Source of the DNA: Nocardia thailandica NBRC 100428
GTDB taxonomy: Bacteria; Actinomycetota; Actinomycetes; Mycobacteriales; Mycobacteriaceae
Direction: 5' to 3'
NCBI RefSeq assembly: GCF_000308795.1
Contig: NZ_BAGK01000127.1
Span: 62,001-126,000, forward strand
Length of the DNA: 64,000 bases
Shown: positions 1 to 8,296 of the stretch, piece by piece
How positions within the stretch are numbered: position 1 is the stretch's first letter
How the letters are laid out: each line of letters starts with the position of its first letter
The notes under the pieces: model-generated
Seen by the model: only the letters and a program-made list of their open reading frames with translations
Told to the model about the DNA's origin: nothing
The model's database searches: none
Made by a program: the position numbers and the translations under genes

Positions 1-1
1 C

Positions 2-1348
2 CGCTACGTGGCCGAGGAACTGAGCTACCTGCTGCGCGACGCGCGGGTACGGGTGCTGGTGTACCAGGACGACTTCGCCCCTCGGGTCGCCGCGGTCCTG
101 CCCGACCTGACCGGACCGGTCCTGCTGATCCAGGTGGCCGACAACAGCGGCAACGCGCTGCTGCCCGGCGCGGTCCGCTACGAGGACGTCGTCACCACCC
201 CCGCCCCCGAGGGCGGGCTGCCGGCCACGCGCGGCGAGGATCTCTATCTGCTCTACACCGGCGGCACCACCGGTATGCCGAAGGGGGTGCTGTGGCGGCA
301 GGAGGACGTGTACTTCGCCGCGATGGGTGGCACCCGCTTCGGTACCGCCGACGAGATCGCCTCCTACGAGGAACTGGCCGGTTCCGCCACGGCGACCGCG
401 GGCATGTACCGGCTGGCGGTGGCCGCCCCGTTCATGCACGGCGCCGCGCAGTGGCTGCTGTTCCAGACCGTCACCAACGGCGGCACCCTGGTCCTGGCGC
501 CGGTGGTCGACCGCTTCGACGCCGCGGCGCTGCTCGACGTCGTGGATCGGGAGCGCGTGATCGCCCTGCCGCTGGTCGGTGACGCGATGGCGCGTCCGGT
601 CGCCGCCGAGCTCGAACGGGGGTCCTACCGCCTGGAATCCCTGGCCGCCGTCCACAACGCGGGCGCCCCGCTGACCCCGGCGGTGCGCGAGCGCCTGGTC
701 GCCGCCTTCGGCAAACCGGTCCTGGTCGTCGACTCGGTCGGCTCCTCGGAATCGGGCATCCAGATGACCCGCGTGTTCACCGGTGCCGACTCCGCCGGTG
801 GCGACTTCGTGCCCGCGGGTGGGGACACCGCCGTCATCGACGAGGACCTGAGCCGGGTCCTCGACGAGCCGGGCGCGCACGGCTGGCTCGGCCGCAAGGG
901 TCGCATCCCGCTCGGCTACCTCGGCGACGCGCAGAAGACCGCGCGGACCTTCCCGGTCGTGGACGGCGTGCGCTGGTCGCTGGCCGGCGATCGCGCGAAT
1001 GTCCGCGCCGACGGGCAGATCGAGCTGCTCGGCCGCGACAACCTCACCGTCAACTCCGGTGGCGAGAAGATCTACGTCGAGGAGGTCGAACGCGCGGTCG
1101 CCGCCCATCCCGGCGTGCTGGACGTGGTGGTCGTCGGCCGACCGTCCGAACGGTGGGGCAGCGAGGTGGTCGCCCTGGTCCAGCTCGGCGACGACACCAT
1201 CAGCGACGAGGAACTCCTCGCCGAGTGCGCTGTCCACATCGCCCGCTACAAACTGCCCAAACTGATCGTGCGCTGCCCGGAGATCCTGCGCTCGCCCGCG
1301 GGCAAGGCCGACTACCGGTGGGCCCACGACCGCGCGGTCGAAGCCTGA
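2..1348 (+). CDS. Acyl-CoA synthetase (AMP-binding, FadD-type), 5' end outside window
   Basis: ANL-superfamily ligase that would activate a fatty or steroid-derived acid to its CoA thioester through an acyl-adenylate. The open frame runs in from the left edge, so the N-terminus is missing; about 448 codons remain of the usual 500-550. Visible are the Thr/Gly-rich phosphate loop YTGGTTGMPKG (about residues 83-93 of the fragment), the ADP-binding stretch ending in LAGDRANV, and a C-terminal SPAGKADY motif carrying the catalytic lysine. The frame ends with TGA at 1346-1348. It is followed by a gap of about 225 bp and a convergent gene. The substrate cannot be told from sequence; the neighbouring CYP125-like and CYP51 genes make a lipid or sterol acid plausible (inference). 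Confidence 0.9.
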   Translation, partial: RYVAEELSYLLRDARVRVLVYQDDFAPRVAAVLPDLTGPVLLIQVADNSGNALLPGAVRYEDVVTTPAPEGGLPATRGEDLYLLYTGGTTGMPKGVLWRQEDVYFAAMGGTRFGTADEIASYEELAGSATATAGMYRLAVAAPFMHGAAQWLLFQTVTNGGTLVLAPVVDRFDAAALLDVVDRERVIALPLVGDAMARPVAAELERGSYRLESLAAVHNAGAPLTPAVRERLVAAFGKPVLVVDSVGSSESGIQMTRVFTGADSAGGDFVPAGGDTAVIDEDLSRVLDEPGAHGWLGRKGRIPLGYLGDAQKTARTFPVVDGVRWSLAGDRANVRADGQIELLGRDNLTVNSGGEKIYVEEVERAVAAHPGVLDVVVVGRPSERWGSEVVALVQLGDDTISDEELLAECAVHIARYKLPKLIVRCPEILRSPAGKADYRWAHDRAVEA

Positions 1349-1541
1349 GGAGGACCGGCTCGGTCGGCAAGGGGTACCCCGGCCGTGTTCGACGCCGACG
1401 GGACCCTCGCCAACCCCGCCGCAGCGATCGGGGAGCTCGTCGACACCGGCGCCACCCGACCTGCCCGCGACGGCGACCGATGAGGTCCCCGAGCGCACGC
1501 TCCAGGTGCAGGGGCCGGCCGCCGGCGACGGTGTGCTCTGC

Positions 1542-1561
1542 GCCGGGAGCTCGCTCCCGGC
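1542..1561. terminator. Palindromic hairpin between convergent genes
   Basis: Perfect 9-bp inverted repeat GCCGGGAGC / GCTCCCGGC with a 2-nt centre, lying between the converging acyl-CoA synthetase and DapB-like genes. There is no T-run, as is common for actinobacterial terminators. The rest of the gap (1349-1541) shows nothing else convincing except a 33-codon GTG frame (1384-1485), which I do not call. Confidence 0.4.
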
Positions 1562-1573
1562 ACGACACCGAGG

Positions 1574-2638
1574 TCAGTGATCCGGCCGCGGTCCGATGAG
1601 ATCGGGGTGGAAACGGCCCGCGATCACCGGCAGTTCCGTACAGGTGCGGATGCCCGGCTCGGCCGCGCACACCGCGGGCACCGAGTTGACGCAGTGCGCG
1701 GCGGTCGCCACCACGCCCGGGTTGCGGACCATGCCCTCGGCCACCGTCTCGGGTTGCCAGCCGGTGATGGTGACCAGGGTGGGCGGTTCGGCGTCGATCT
1801 CGATCTCGTAGCGTTCTCCGCCCGCGCCGAACGTCCAGGGCGGATCGAGGTTCTCGGTGCCCATGAGCCAGTTGACCGCGATCCGGACCGCGGGCCGGCC
1901 CGCCAGGATCGCGTCCCACCGGAACCGCAGCGCGGCGACGGTTCCCGGGGCGATGACCCCCATGGGCGAGTCGATGGGGGCGGTGGCCACGGCCACCTCC
2001 TGCGCCGACTCGATCGGGGTGTCGGCCGGGGCGCCGAGCGCCTCGAGGCACAGCCGAGCCGACTGGCGGAAACCGGCCGACAGGATCGCGAACATCGGGC
2101 TCCGCGCGGCCTCGTCCGGGGTGGCGCCGAAACCCATCAGGCCCAGCATGTCCGGGGCGTTGTAGGTGCGCATGTCGGAGAACTCCTCGGCCCGGACCCC
2201 GCGCACCCCGGAGGTCATGGCCGAGAACACGATCGGATGCAGGTCGGTCACCCCGCCGGGATTGATCCCGATGCCGTGCAGGGTGACTCCGGCCTCGGCG
2301 CACGCCTGCCACAGCGGCTCGTCGCGAGGGCCGGGCCGGAACCAGCCCACCGGGGTCACCACGTTCTTGCCCGACCGCAGAATCCGGGCGACCACACCGG
2401 GATCGGCGACCAGCGGCGCGTAGATCACGGCGTCGGCGTCGAGCGCGAGCAGCGCGTCGACGTCGTCGGTGGCGAGGACGCCGATCGGGTCACGCCCGGC
2501 GATCACCCCGGCGTCGGTGCCGCGCTTGGCCGCCGAGCTCACCCAGCACCCGACGAGGTCGAGATCGGGATGGTCGAGAACCGCCCGGATCGCGGCCTGG
2601 CCGACACCGCCGGTCGCCCACTGGATCACCTTGTGCAC
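1574..2638 (-). CDS. DapB-like NAD(P)H-dependent oxidoreductase
   Basis: 354-residue protein with an N-terminal Rossmann fold (VIQWATGGVGQAAIRA, residues 4-19) of the dihydrodipicolinate-reductase-like kind that actinobacteria carry in catabolic clusters. These are usually annotated only as NAD(P)H-dependent amine or dihydrodipicolinate reductase-like dehydrogenases; the true substrate is unknown. The start is GTG at 2638, preceded by GGAGGTG with 5-nt spacing. A -10 hexamer and the shared palindrome (2680-2702) lie just upstream on the same strand, so it probably has its own promoter although the LLM gene upstream reads the same way. It is not the lysine-pathway DapB, which is about 100 residues shorter and has a characteristic His/Lys active-site motif not seen here. 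Confidence 0.75.
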   Translation of the reverse strand: MHKVIQWATGGVGQAAIRAVLDHPDLDLVGCWVSSAAKRGTDAGVIAGRDPIGVLATDDVDALLALDADAVIYAPLVADPGVVARILRSGKNVVTPVGWFRPGPRDEPLWQACAEAGVTLHGIGINPGGVTDLHPIVFSAMTSGVRGVRAEEFSDMRTYNAPDMLGLMGFGATPDEAARSPMFAILSAGFRQSARLCLEALGAPADTPIESAQEVAVATAPIDSPMGVIAPGTVAALRFRWDAILAGRPAVRIAVNWLMGTENLDPPWTFGAGGERYEIEIDAEPPTLVTITGWQPETVAEGMVRNPGVVATAAHCVNSVPAVCAAEPGIRTCTELPVIAGRFHPDLIGPRPDH

Positions 2639-2679
2639 GAGACACCTCCGTCGACACCGGATCGCCCCGTGCGACCCTA

Positions 2680-2702
2680 CCTGGACAGGTGTTCGGACAA
2701 TA
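2680..2702 (-). promoter_or_regulatory. Shared operator, site A, with -10 hexamer
   Basis: On the minus strand TATTGT (2702-2697) is followed directly by CCGAACACCTGTCCAGG. This is one of five sites in 2.6-16.3 kb with the pattern TANNGTYYRRACASSTGTCY. It faces the DapB-like gene starting at 2638. Confidence 0.6.
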
Positions 2703-2704
2703 GT

Positions 2705-3646
2705 TCAGTCGCGACCGGCGGCACAAGGACGCTCCGCTCGGCCCAGCGACATCAACAGCGCGCGGGTGCGCTTGGCGCTGTCGCCCCGGGTGAAGGGCAC
2801 CGCGACGAAATCGGTCGCGCCCGCCGCCTCGACCGCCGCGACGCGCTCGGCCACCTGGTCCTCGGTGCCGATGATCGCCAGATCGATCGGGCTCTCGACC
2901 CCTTCGCGATCGAGCATGGCGCGATAGGAGGGCAGCCCGCCGTAGAAGCCGAACGCCTTCGTCGCGCGGGCACGGGCGTCGTCGGGATCGTCGGTGACAC
3001 ACACCGGCAGCGCGCACACGATCCGCGGCGCGGGGCGGCCCGCCTCGCTCGCGGCGGCGGTGATGGTGGGGGTGATGTGCTCGGCCACGGTGCGCGGACC
3101 GGTCATCCAGAGGGTCGTGCCCGCGGTGCGCTGCCCCGCCAGGCGCAACATCTTCGGCCCGAGCGCGGCCAGCAGCACCGGTACCCGGTCGGTGTTGGGC
3201 ACGGTGAGCCCGATCTCGGCCGAGAGCGTCTCGCCACGGAACGAGACGCTCTCCCCGTCGAGCAGCGGCAGCAGCACCGAGAGGTACTCGGTCATGTGCC
3301 GGGCCGGGCGGCCGTAGTCGTAGCCGTAGATGTCCTCGACCACCCGCTGATGCGACAGCCCTACGCCGAGGGTCAGGCGGCCGGGGCCGATCGCCAGCGC
3401 GGTGGTCCTGGCCTGCTGGGCCAGCACGGCGGGATGGCGCGGATAACTCGGGACCACGGCGGTGCCCAGTTCGATATCGGGTACCCGGCTGCCGATCACC
3501 GTCAACGCGGTGAGCGCGTCGAGGGCGAAGATCTGCGACAGCCACGCCGAGGTGAAGCCCTCGGCCGCGACCTCGGCCAGATCGTCGGTGAGCCGATCGA
3601 GAGCGTCGGGGCCGGGCCGGTCGTTGAGCATGATGCCGATACGCAA
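2705..3646 (-). CDS. LLM-class F420-dependent oxidoreductase
   Basis: 313-residue luciferase-like monooxygenase family protein, TIM-barrel type, of the kind that in actinobacteria normally uses coenzyme F420 rather than FMN. It begins MRIGIMLNDRPG and contains the family landmark GPGRLTLGVGLSHQ (about residues 87-100) and a conserved C-terminal GTEDQVAERVAA block. The start is TTG at 3646, chosen because GGAGGA sits 3 nt upstream; there is no better ATG or GTG. It lies 27 bp downstream of the TetR gene on the same strand, so the two are probably co-transcribed. The substrate is unknown; the location suggests a role in degradation of a lipid or isoprenoid-type compound (inference). Confidence 0.85.
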   Translation of the reverse strand: MRIGIMLNDRPGPDALDRLTDDLAEVAAEGFTSAWLSQIFALDALTALTVIGSRVPDIELGTAVVPSYPRHPAVLAQQARTTALAIGPGRLTLGVGLSHQRVVEDIYGYDYGRPARHMTEYLSVLLPLLDGESVSFRGETLSAEIGLTVPNTDRVPVLLAALGPKMLRLAGQRTAGTTLWMTGPRTVAEHITPTITAAASEAGRPAPRIVCALPVCVTDDPDDARARATKAFGFYGGLPSYRAMLDREGVESPIDLAIIGTEDQVAERVAAVEAAGATDFVAVPFTRGDSAKRTRALLMSLGRAERPCAAGRD

Positions 3647-3673
3647 GGGTCCTCCTCGTTCGGTGCGGATGGG

Positions 3674-4300
3674 TCAATCGTGGCGCACGGCGACCGGATC
3701 GGCCGCCACGTGGATCGCGGGTCCGACCCAGCGTCGCAGGAACACCCGCAGCGCGGCCGGATCGTGGCGGGTGGGTGCGGCCTCGGCGAGGAACGAGAGC
3801 ATCACCCGGACCAGGAATTCGCTGAGACCGTCGAGGTCGGCGCCGGTCCAGCCACGCCCGGGCCAGTCGACGCGCGAGTGTTCCAGGACCGCCCGGCACG
3901 CGGCGAAGGCCTGCTCGGTCGTCGCGCGGCGGGAGAACGCCGCCGCCTCGCCCGCCGCCAGCAGTACCGTCAGGTACCGGTCGTCGGGCAGCCGCTCGAT
4001 GGTGTAGGCCATGGCCTCGACGACGAAGTCGGCGGGATCGTCGACGTCGCCGAGATGCGTCAGCAGGGCGGTCACATAGCGGTCCACGGCGGCGTAGCCG
4101 ACCGCGGTGAACAGTTCCTCGGTGCTGGGGAAGTGGCGGTACACGGTCTGGCGGGTGACGCCGAGGGCGAGGGCGACGCTGCTGATGCTGGTGCCGCCCG
4201 CGCCGCGGGTGTCGATGGTGCGCATGGCCGTATCGATGATGCGGGCCCGCGCCTCGCGCGCGTCCCGCGGCGGTGTGCCGTGCCACGCCGGTCGTCTCAT
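3674..4300 (-). CDS. TetR-family transcriptional regulator
   Basis: 208-residue TetR repressor. The N-terminal helix-turn-helix reads GTSISSVALALGVTRQTVYR (about residues 36-55) and the rest is a helical ligand-binding domain. The start is ATG at 4300, just outside the coding region of the divergent P450 promoter. It is followed after 27 bp by the LLM oxidoreductase. The 246-bp gap to the divergently read P450 contains the dyad TCATACA-N13-TGTATGA (4362-4388), a likely autoregulatory operator that would also control the P450-aldehyde dehydrogenase pair. The inducer is unknown. Confidence 0.9.
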   Translation of the reverse strand: MRRPAWHGTPPRDAREARARIIDTAMRTIDTRGAGGTSISSVALALGVTRQTVYRHFPSTEELFTAVGYAAVDRYVTALLTHLGDVDDPADFVVEAMAYTIERLPDDRYLTVLLAAGEAAAFSRRATTEQAFAACRAVLEHSRVDWPGRGWTGADLDGLSEFLVRVMLSFLAEAAPTRHDPAALRVFLRRWVGPAIHVAADPVAVRHD

Positions 4301-4361
4301 CCCTCCAGTGTGCGGGACGGGCGCCGCCGCTGTCCCGGGCGGAGCGATCCTGCGAAATCCG

Positions 4362-4388
4362 TCATACACATTTGGCTCGAATGTATGA
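4362..4388. promoter_or_regulatory. Dyad operator between TetR and P450
   Basis: Inverted repeat TCATACA (4362-4368) and TGTATGA (4382-4388) separated by 13 bp, in the divergent promoter between the TetR gene (3674-4300) and the P450 (4547). It is A/T-rich against a GC-rich background. Arm length fits a TetR dimer; the spacer is on the long side. Confidence 0.5.
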
Positions 4389-4546
4389 TTGAAGCCTGTG
4401 TACCAGCGAGTACTGGGCACTGTTTGGAACGTGTTGCAGCTCAGGCTGTGTCTTGCGCCGGTGTGCTCCCCGCGCTCGTCAGTGGTCGTCGCACGCGTTG
4501 GCTCTCCCACGACACCCCGCCCGTGACCGGGCATCAGGAGGTAAAC

Positions 4547-5773
4547 GTGTCCCCGACAGCGCTGCCCGCCGGACTGGACTTCTCCGATCCCGGCCTGTGG
4601 GCCGACCGCACTCCGGTCGAGGAATTCGCCGTGTTGCGCAAGACCGCGCCGGTGTGGTGGAACAGCCAGGCCGACGACATGTGCGTCCCGCACGCCGACG
4701 GCGGCTTCTGGGTCGTCACCCGGCACGAGGACGTGCGCGAGATCTCCCGCGACCCCGGCCTGTTCTCCGCCAACGCCAAGGGCGCGGTGGTGCGCTTTCC
4801 CGCCATGGTCACCGGCGACGCCTTCGAGTCGACCAAGGCGCTGCTGCTGAACATGGACCCGCCCAAGCATTCCCAGCTCCGGCGCATCGTCGCGCGCGGC
4901 TTCACGCCCCGGGCGGTCGAGGCCCTGCGGGGCGCGCTCGCGGTGCGCGCCGAGGCCATCGTGCGGGCGGCCCGCGACACCGGCGGCGGCGATTTCGTCG
5001 ACCAGGTCGCGCGCGAACTGCCGCTGCAGGCGATCGCCGAACTGTTCGGCGTCCCCCAGGAGGACCGGCTGCGCCTGTTCGACTGGTCCAACCAGATGCT
5101 CAACTTCGACGATCCCGAATACGGCGATCCGATCGGCGCCACCGCGGGTCTGCTCGGCTACGCCTGGCAGATGGCCGAGACCCGCCGCGCCGACCCCGGC
5201 GACGACCTCGTCTCCACGCTGGTCACCGCCGACATCGACGGGCAATCGCTGACCCCCGACGAATTCGGCTTCTTCGTCATCCTGCTCACCATCGCGGGCA
5301 ACGAGACCGCCCGCAACGCCACCACCCACGGCATGAAGGCGTTCGTCGACCACCCCGAACAGTGGGCGCTGTTCAAGGAGACCCGTCCGCGCACCACCGC
5401 CGACGAGATCGTGCGCTGGGCGACCCCGGTCATCGCCTTCCAGCGCACCGCGACCGAGGACACCGAACTGAGCGGGCAGATGATCCGCGCGGGCGAGCGG
5501 GTGGCCATGTTCTACAGCTCGGCCAACTATGACGAGGAAGCCTTCGAGAACCCGTTTACCTTCGACATCACCCGCGATCCCAATCCGCACCTCGGCTTCG
5601 GCGGTACCGGACCGCACTACTGCCTCGGCGCGAATCTCGCCCGCCTGCAACTGGAACTGATCTTCGGCGCCATCGCCGACGTCATGCCGAACCTGCGCCA
5701 GCTGGGTGAGCCCGAACGGCTGCGCTCGAGTTTCATCAACGGCATCAAGCACTGGCCCGTCCGCTACGAGTGA
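4547..5773 (+). CDS. Cytochrome P450, CYP125-like
   Basis: 408-residue soluble bacterial P450. Visible are the I-helix AGNETARN (about 249-256), the ExxR pair (E287/R290) and the heme loop FGGTGPHYCLG with the cysteine ligand at about 358. The C-terminal block ERLRSSFINGIKHWPVRY closely resembles what I remember of the CYP125 family, which hydroxylates the sterol side-chain terminus in mycobacteria; CYP142 and CYP123 are alternatives. The start is GTG at 4547, chosen for the AGGAGGT box 5 nt upstream; a much longer upstream open frame has no signal. An aldehyde dehydrogenase starts 10 bp downstream, consistent with stepwise oxidation of a terminal alcohol/aldehyde. The divergent TetR is the likely regulator. 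Confidence 0.88.
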   Translation: MSPTALPAGLDFSDPGLWADRTPVEEFAVLRKTAPVWWNSQADDMCVPHADGGFWVVTRHEDVREISRDPGLFSANAKGAVVRFPAMVTGDAFESTKALLLNMDPPKHSQLRRIVARGFTPRAVEALRGALAVRAEAIVRAARDTGGGDFVDQVARELPLQAIAELFGVPQEDRLRLFDWSNQMLNFDDPEYGDPIGATAGLLGYAWQMAETRRADPGDDLVSTLVTADIDGQSLTPDEFGFFVILLTIAGNETARNATTHGMKAFVDHPEQWALFKETRPRTTADEIVRWATPVIAFQRTATEDTELSGQMIRAGERVAMFYSSANYDEEAFENPFTFDITRDPNPHLGFGGTGPHYCLGANLARLQLELIFGAIADVMPNLRQLGEPERLRSSFINGIKHWPVRYE

Positions 5774-5782
5774 GGAGCACCC

Positions 5783-7336
5783 ATGGCCGTCATCGCGGCG
5801 CTGCCCGAGACCGAGGAGGGCAGGCGCCGACTGGCCCTGACCGGACCGGTCGACAACGAGCCTCTCGGCGAGATCGTCGTCGCCACCGCCGACGACGTGC
5901 GGGCGGCGGTGGACCGGGCCCGGGCCGCGCAACCGGCGTGGGCGGCCCGCCCGGTCCGTGAACGCGCGCGGATCGTCGCGCGCGCCCTCGACGTCCTGGT
6001 CCGGCGCCGGGCGGAGGTCATCGACACCCTCCACGCCGAGACCGGCAAGCCGCCCGTGGAAGCGCTGACCATGGAGATCGTGCCCTCCTGCGACTTCCTC
6101 AACTACTGGACCGCCCTGGCCCCGCGCGCGTTGCGGGCGGAACGCCGTGCGCTGCACGGCTATCTGCGGCCGTCGAAGAAGCTGGTCGTGGCGTACCGGC
6201 CGCTCGGTGTCGTCGGCGTGATCACGCCGTGGAACGGGCCGTTCGTGCTGGCGCTGAACCCGCTGGTGCAGGCCCTGCTGGCCGGAAACGCCGTGGTGCT
6301 CAAACCGTCCGAGGTGGCGCCGCGTTCGGGGGAGTGGGCGGTGCGGATCCTGCGCGAGGCGGGGGTGCCCGCCGACGTCGTCGCCGTCGTGCACGGCGAC
6401 GGACAGACCGGCGCCGCGCTGGTCGATGCCGGCGTCGACAAGATCAGCTTCACCGGCAGCGTGGCCACCGGACGGGTGATCGGCGCCGCCTGCGGGGCCG
6501 CGCTCATCCCGTGCACCCTCGAACTCGGCGGCAAGGACGCCATGATCGTGTGTGCCGACGCCGATCTCGAGGAAGCGGCGGCGGGCGCGGTCTACCTGTC
6601 GATGTTCAACTGCGGGCAGGTGTGCCTGAGCGTCGAACGGGTCTATGTCGTCGACAGCGTGGCCGACGCGTTCGAGGCGCGGGTCGCCGAGATCGCCGCG
6701 GCGGTGCGTCACCGGTCCGTGGCGGGGCCGGGTGCCGAGGTCGACATGGGGCCGTTCACCTCCGAACGGCAGCGGGCGATCGTGCGCCGCCATCTCGACG
6801 ACGCGCGCGCCCGCGGCGCGACGGTCCTGGTGGGCGGCGGCGAGAACGGCGGTGGTGGACTGCATTTCACGCCCACCGTGCTCACCGGGGTCACCCATGA
6901 CATGGCGGTCATGACCGAGGAGACCTTCGGCCCGATCGTGGCGATCGAACGGGTTCGCGACGAGGACGAGGCCATCCGCCTCGCCAACGACAGCCCGTAC
7001 GGCCTGAGCGGATCGGTGTTCACCGCCGACCCGGCGCGGATGCGGGAGATCGCCGCGCGCCTGGTCACCGGGTCGGTCGTGCACAACGACGCCGCGGTCG
7101 TCTACGGCGTTCCGGAAGCGCCCTTCGGCGGCCGCAGGAGCAGCGGACTCGGCCGCGTCAACGGTGGCCGTGAGGGGTTGCGCGGGTTCACCCATGCCCA
7201 GCCGCTGCTGCTTGCCCGGCGGCTCGGTCGCGGTCAGACCATCCGCTACCCCTACACCGACGCGCAGGAGAAGCAGCTCGATCGGCTGGTCCGGGTCGGT
7301 TTCGGCCGCCGGATCCTGCGGAGATTGCTGGCCTGA
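5783..7336 (+). CDS. Aldehyde dehydrogenase
   Basis: 517-residue NAD(P)-dependent aldehyde dehydrogenase. The catalytic residues are in place: general base E247 in ELGGKD and nucleophile C281 in CGQVC, with the cofactor loop FTGSVATG upstream. The length is slightly above the usual 480-500; the extra residues are a basic C-terminal tail. The ATG at 5783 has GAGGAG 5 nt upstream and follows the P450 by 10 bp, so they form a two-gene operon. The likely job is oxidising an aldehyde made by the P450 to the acid, which an acyl-CoA synthetase could then activate (pathway inferred from context). Confidence 0.9.
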   Translation: MAVIAALPETEEGRRRLALTGPVDNEPLGEIVVATADDVRAAVDRARAAQPAWAARPVRERARIVARALDVLVRRRAEVIDTLHAETGKPPVEALTMEIVPSCDFLNYWTALAPRALRAERRALHGYLRPSKKLVVAYRPLGVVGVITPWNGPFVLALNPLVQALLAGNAVVLKPSEVAPRSGEWAVRILREAGVPADVVAVVHGDGQTGAALVDAGVDKISFTGSVATGRVIGAACGAALIPCTLELGGKDAMIVCADADLEEAAAGAVYLSMFNCGQVCLSVERVYVVDSVADAFEARVAEIAAAVRHRSVAGPGAEVDMGPFTSERQRAIVRRHLDDARARGATVLVGGGENGGGGLHFTPTVLTGVTHDMAVMTEETFGPIVAIERVRDEDEAIRLANDSPYGLSGSVFTADPARMREIAARLVTGSVVHNDAAVVYGVPEAPFGGRRSSGLGRVNGGREGLRGFTHAQPLLLARRLGRGQTIRYPYTDAQEKQLDRLVRVGFGRRILRRLLA

Positions 7337-7372
7337 GTCCCCGGGTCCCTGTTGCCGAGGCGACGTCCGTAG

Positions 7373-7395
7373 TATTGTCCAGACAGGTGTCCAGA
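7373..7395 (+). promoter_or_regulatory. Shared operator, site B, with -10 hexamer
   Basis: TATTGT (7373-7378) followed directly by CCAGACAGGTGTCCAGA, facing the SDR gene that starts at 7429. It is the clearest of the five copies and nearly identical to sites A and D. Confidence 0.65.
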
Positions 7396-7428
7396 AATGA
7401 GATCTGGGCGAGCTGGAAAGGGACGACC

Positions 7429-8229
7429 ATGCCACGATTCGAACCGCATCCGGTGGTACGGCCCGCGATCGTCACCGGAGCGTCCTCCGGCATCGGCGCG
7501 GCCACCGCGGTCGCGCTGGCCGAGCTGGGCCACCCGGTGGCCCTCGGCGCGCGCCGGGTGCCCACGTGCGAGGCACTGGCCGCGCGCATCCGGGACAAGG
7601 GTGGCGTCGCCTTCGCGCACCGGCTCGATGTCACCGACGACGATTCGGTCGAGGAATTCGTCACCGCCGCGGAGAAGGAACTCGGCGATATCGAGATCCT
7701 GGTCTCGGCCGCCGGTGTCGTGCGGTTCGGCGCCGCGCACGAGATGTCCTCACCGGACTTCGTCCGCCAGCTCGACCTGCACCTGGCCGGCCCGCACCGC
7801 ATGGTCCGCCGCCTGGTTCCCGGCATGGTCGAACGTCAGCGCGGCGACGTGGTCCTCATCGGTTCCGACTGCGCGCTGTCTCCGCGGCCCCGCATGGGCG
7901 CCTACAACGCGGCCAAGTCCGGCCTCGAGGCGCTGTCGGTCCAGATGCGCCAGGAACTCGAGGGCACCGGCGTCCGCGTCTCGATGGTGCGCCCCGGCCC
8001 CACCCAGACCGAGATGGGCACCGACGCCACCGTCGAGGACGTGGGCCCCCTCCTCGAGGACTGGTCCCGCTGGGGTTTCGCCCGCCACCCCTATATGCTG
8101 CGCGCCTCCGATATGGCCGCCGCCGTGTCCGCCGTGGTGAGCACTCCCCGCGGCGCCCACATCATCATCAGCGAGGTCCAGCCCGAGGCGCCTTTGCGCC
8201 ATCCCAAACCGGCGCCCACGCAGCAGTAG
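7429..8229 (+). CDS. SDR-family oxidoreductase
   Basis: 266-residue classical short-chain dehydrogenase/reductase. The glycine motif TGASSGIG is at about residues 13-20, and the catalytic region is GSDCALS followed by Y-N-A-A-K (YxxxK form). The start chosen is ATG at 7429 with GGAAAGG upstream; a GTG 54 bp earlier lies inside the operator and is unlikely. It has its own promoter with site B and ends before a strong bidirectional hairpin terminator. It resembles the SDR partner found beside CYP51 in mycobacteria, although gene order and strand differ here. Substrate unknown, possibly a sterol or lipid alcohol/ketone. Confidence 0.88.
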   Translation: MPRFEPHPVVRPAIVTGASSGIGAATAVALAELGHPVALGARRVPTCEALAARIRDKGGVAFAHRLDVTDDDSVEEFVTAAEKELGDIEILVSAAGVVRFGAAHEMSSPDFVRQLDLHLAGPHRMVRRLVPGMVERQRGDVVLIGSDCALSPRPRMGAYNAAKSGLEALSVQMRQELEGTGVRVSMVRPGPTQTEMGTDATVEDVGPLLEDWSRWGFARHPYMLRASDMAAAVSAVVSTPRGAHIIISEVQPEAPLRHPKPAPTQQ

Positions 8230-8245
8230 CCGTCCCGGGACGCGA

Positions 8246-8284
8246 AACCGGTGTGGCATCCCGAACGGTGATGCCACACCGGTT
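8246..8284. terminator. Bidirectional terminator hairpin
   Basis: Perfect 15-bp inverted repeat AACCGGTGTGGCATC (8246-8260) and its complement (8270-8284) with a 9-nt loop. It sits between the converging SDR and ferredoxin reductase genes, 16 bp and 12 bp from their stop codons. Confidence 0.8.
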
Positions 8285-8296
8285 CTCCTGCCGAGG

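Noticed and set aside
1384-1485. 33-codon GTG frame beginning VFDADGTLANPAAAIG, resembling a HAD motif
   Set aside because: Too short for a HAD domain, lacks other motifs and a clear ribosome site; most likely chance or an old remnant.
1577-4546. Continuous open frame of about 990 codons upstream of the CYP125-like P450 on the plus strand
   Set aside because: It is low-complexity Arg/Gly/Asp-rich protein typical of antisense GC-rich reading, lies opposite three real minus-strand genes, and the P450 has its own GTG with AGGAGGT at 4547.
4301-7435. Long minus-strand open frame in phase with the TetR at 3674-4300
   Set aside because: The extension is the antisense shadow of the P450 and aldehyde dehydrogenase; similarity to TetR begins only at the ATG at 4300.
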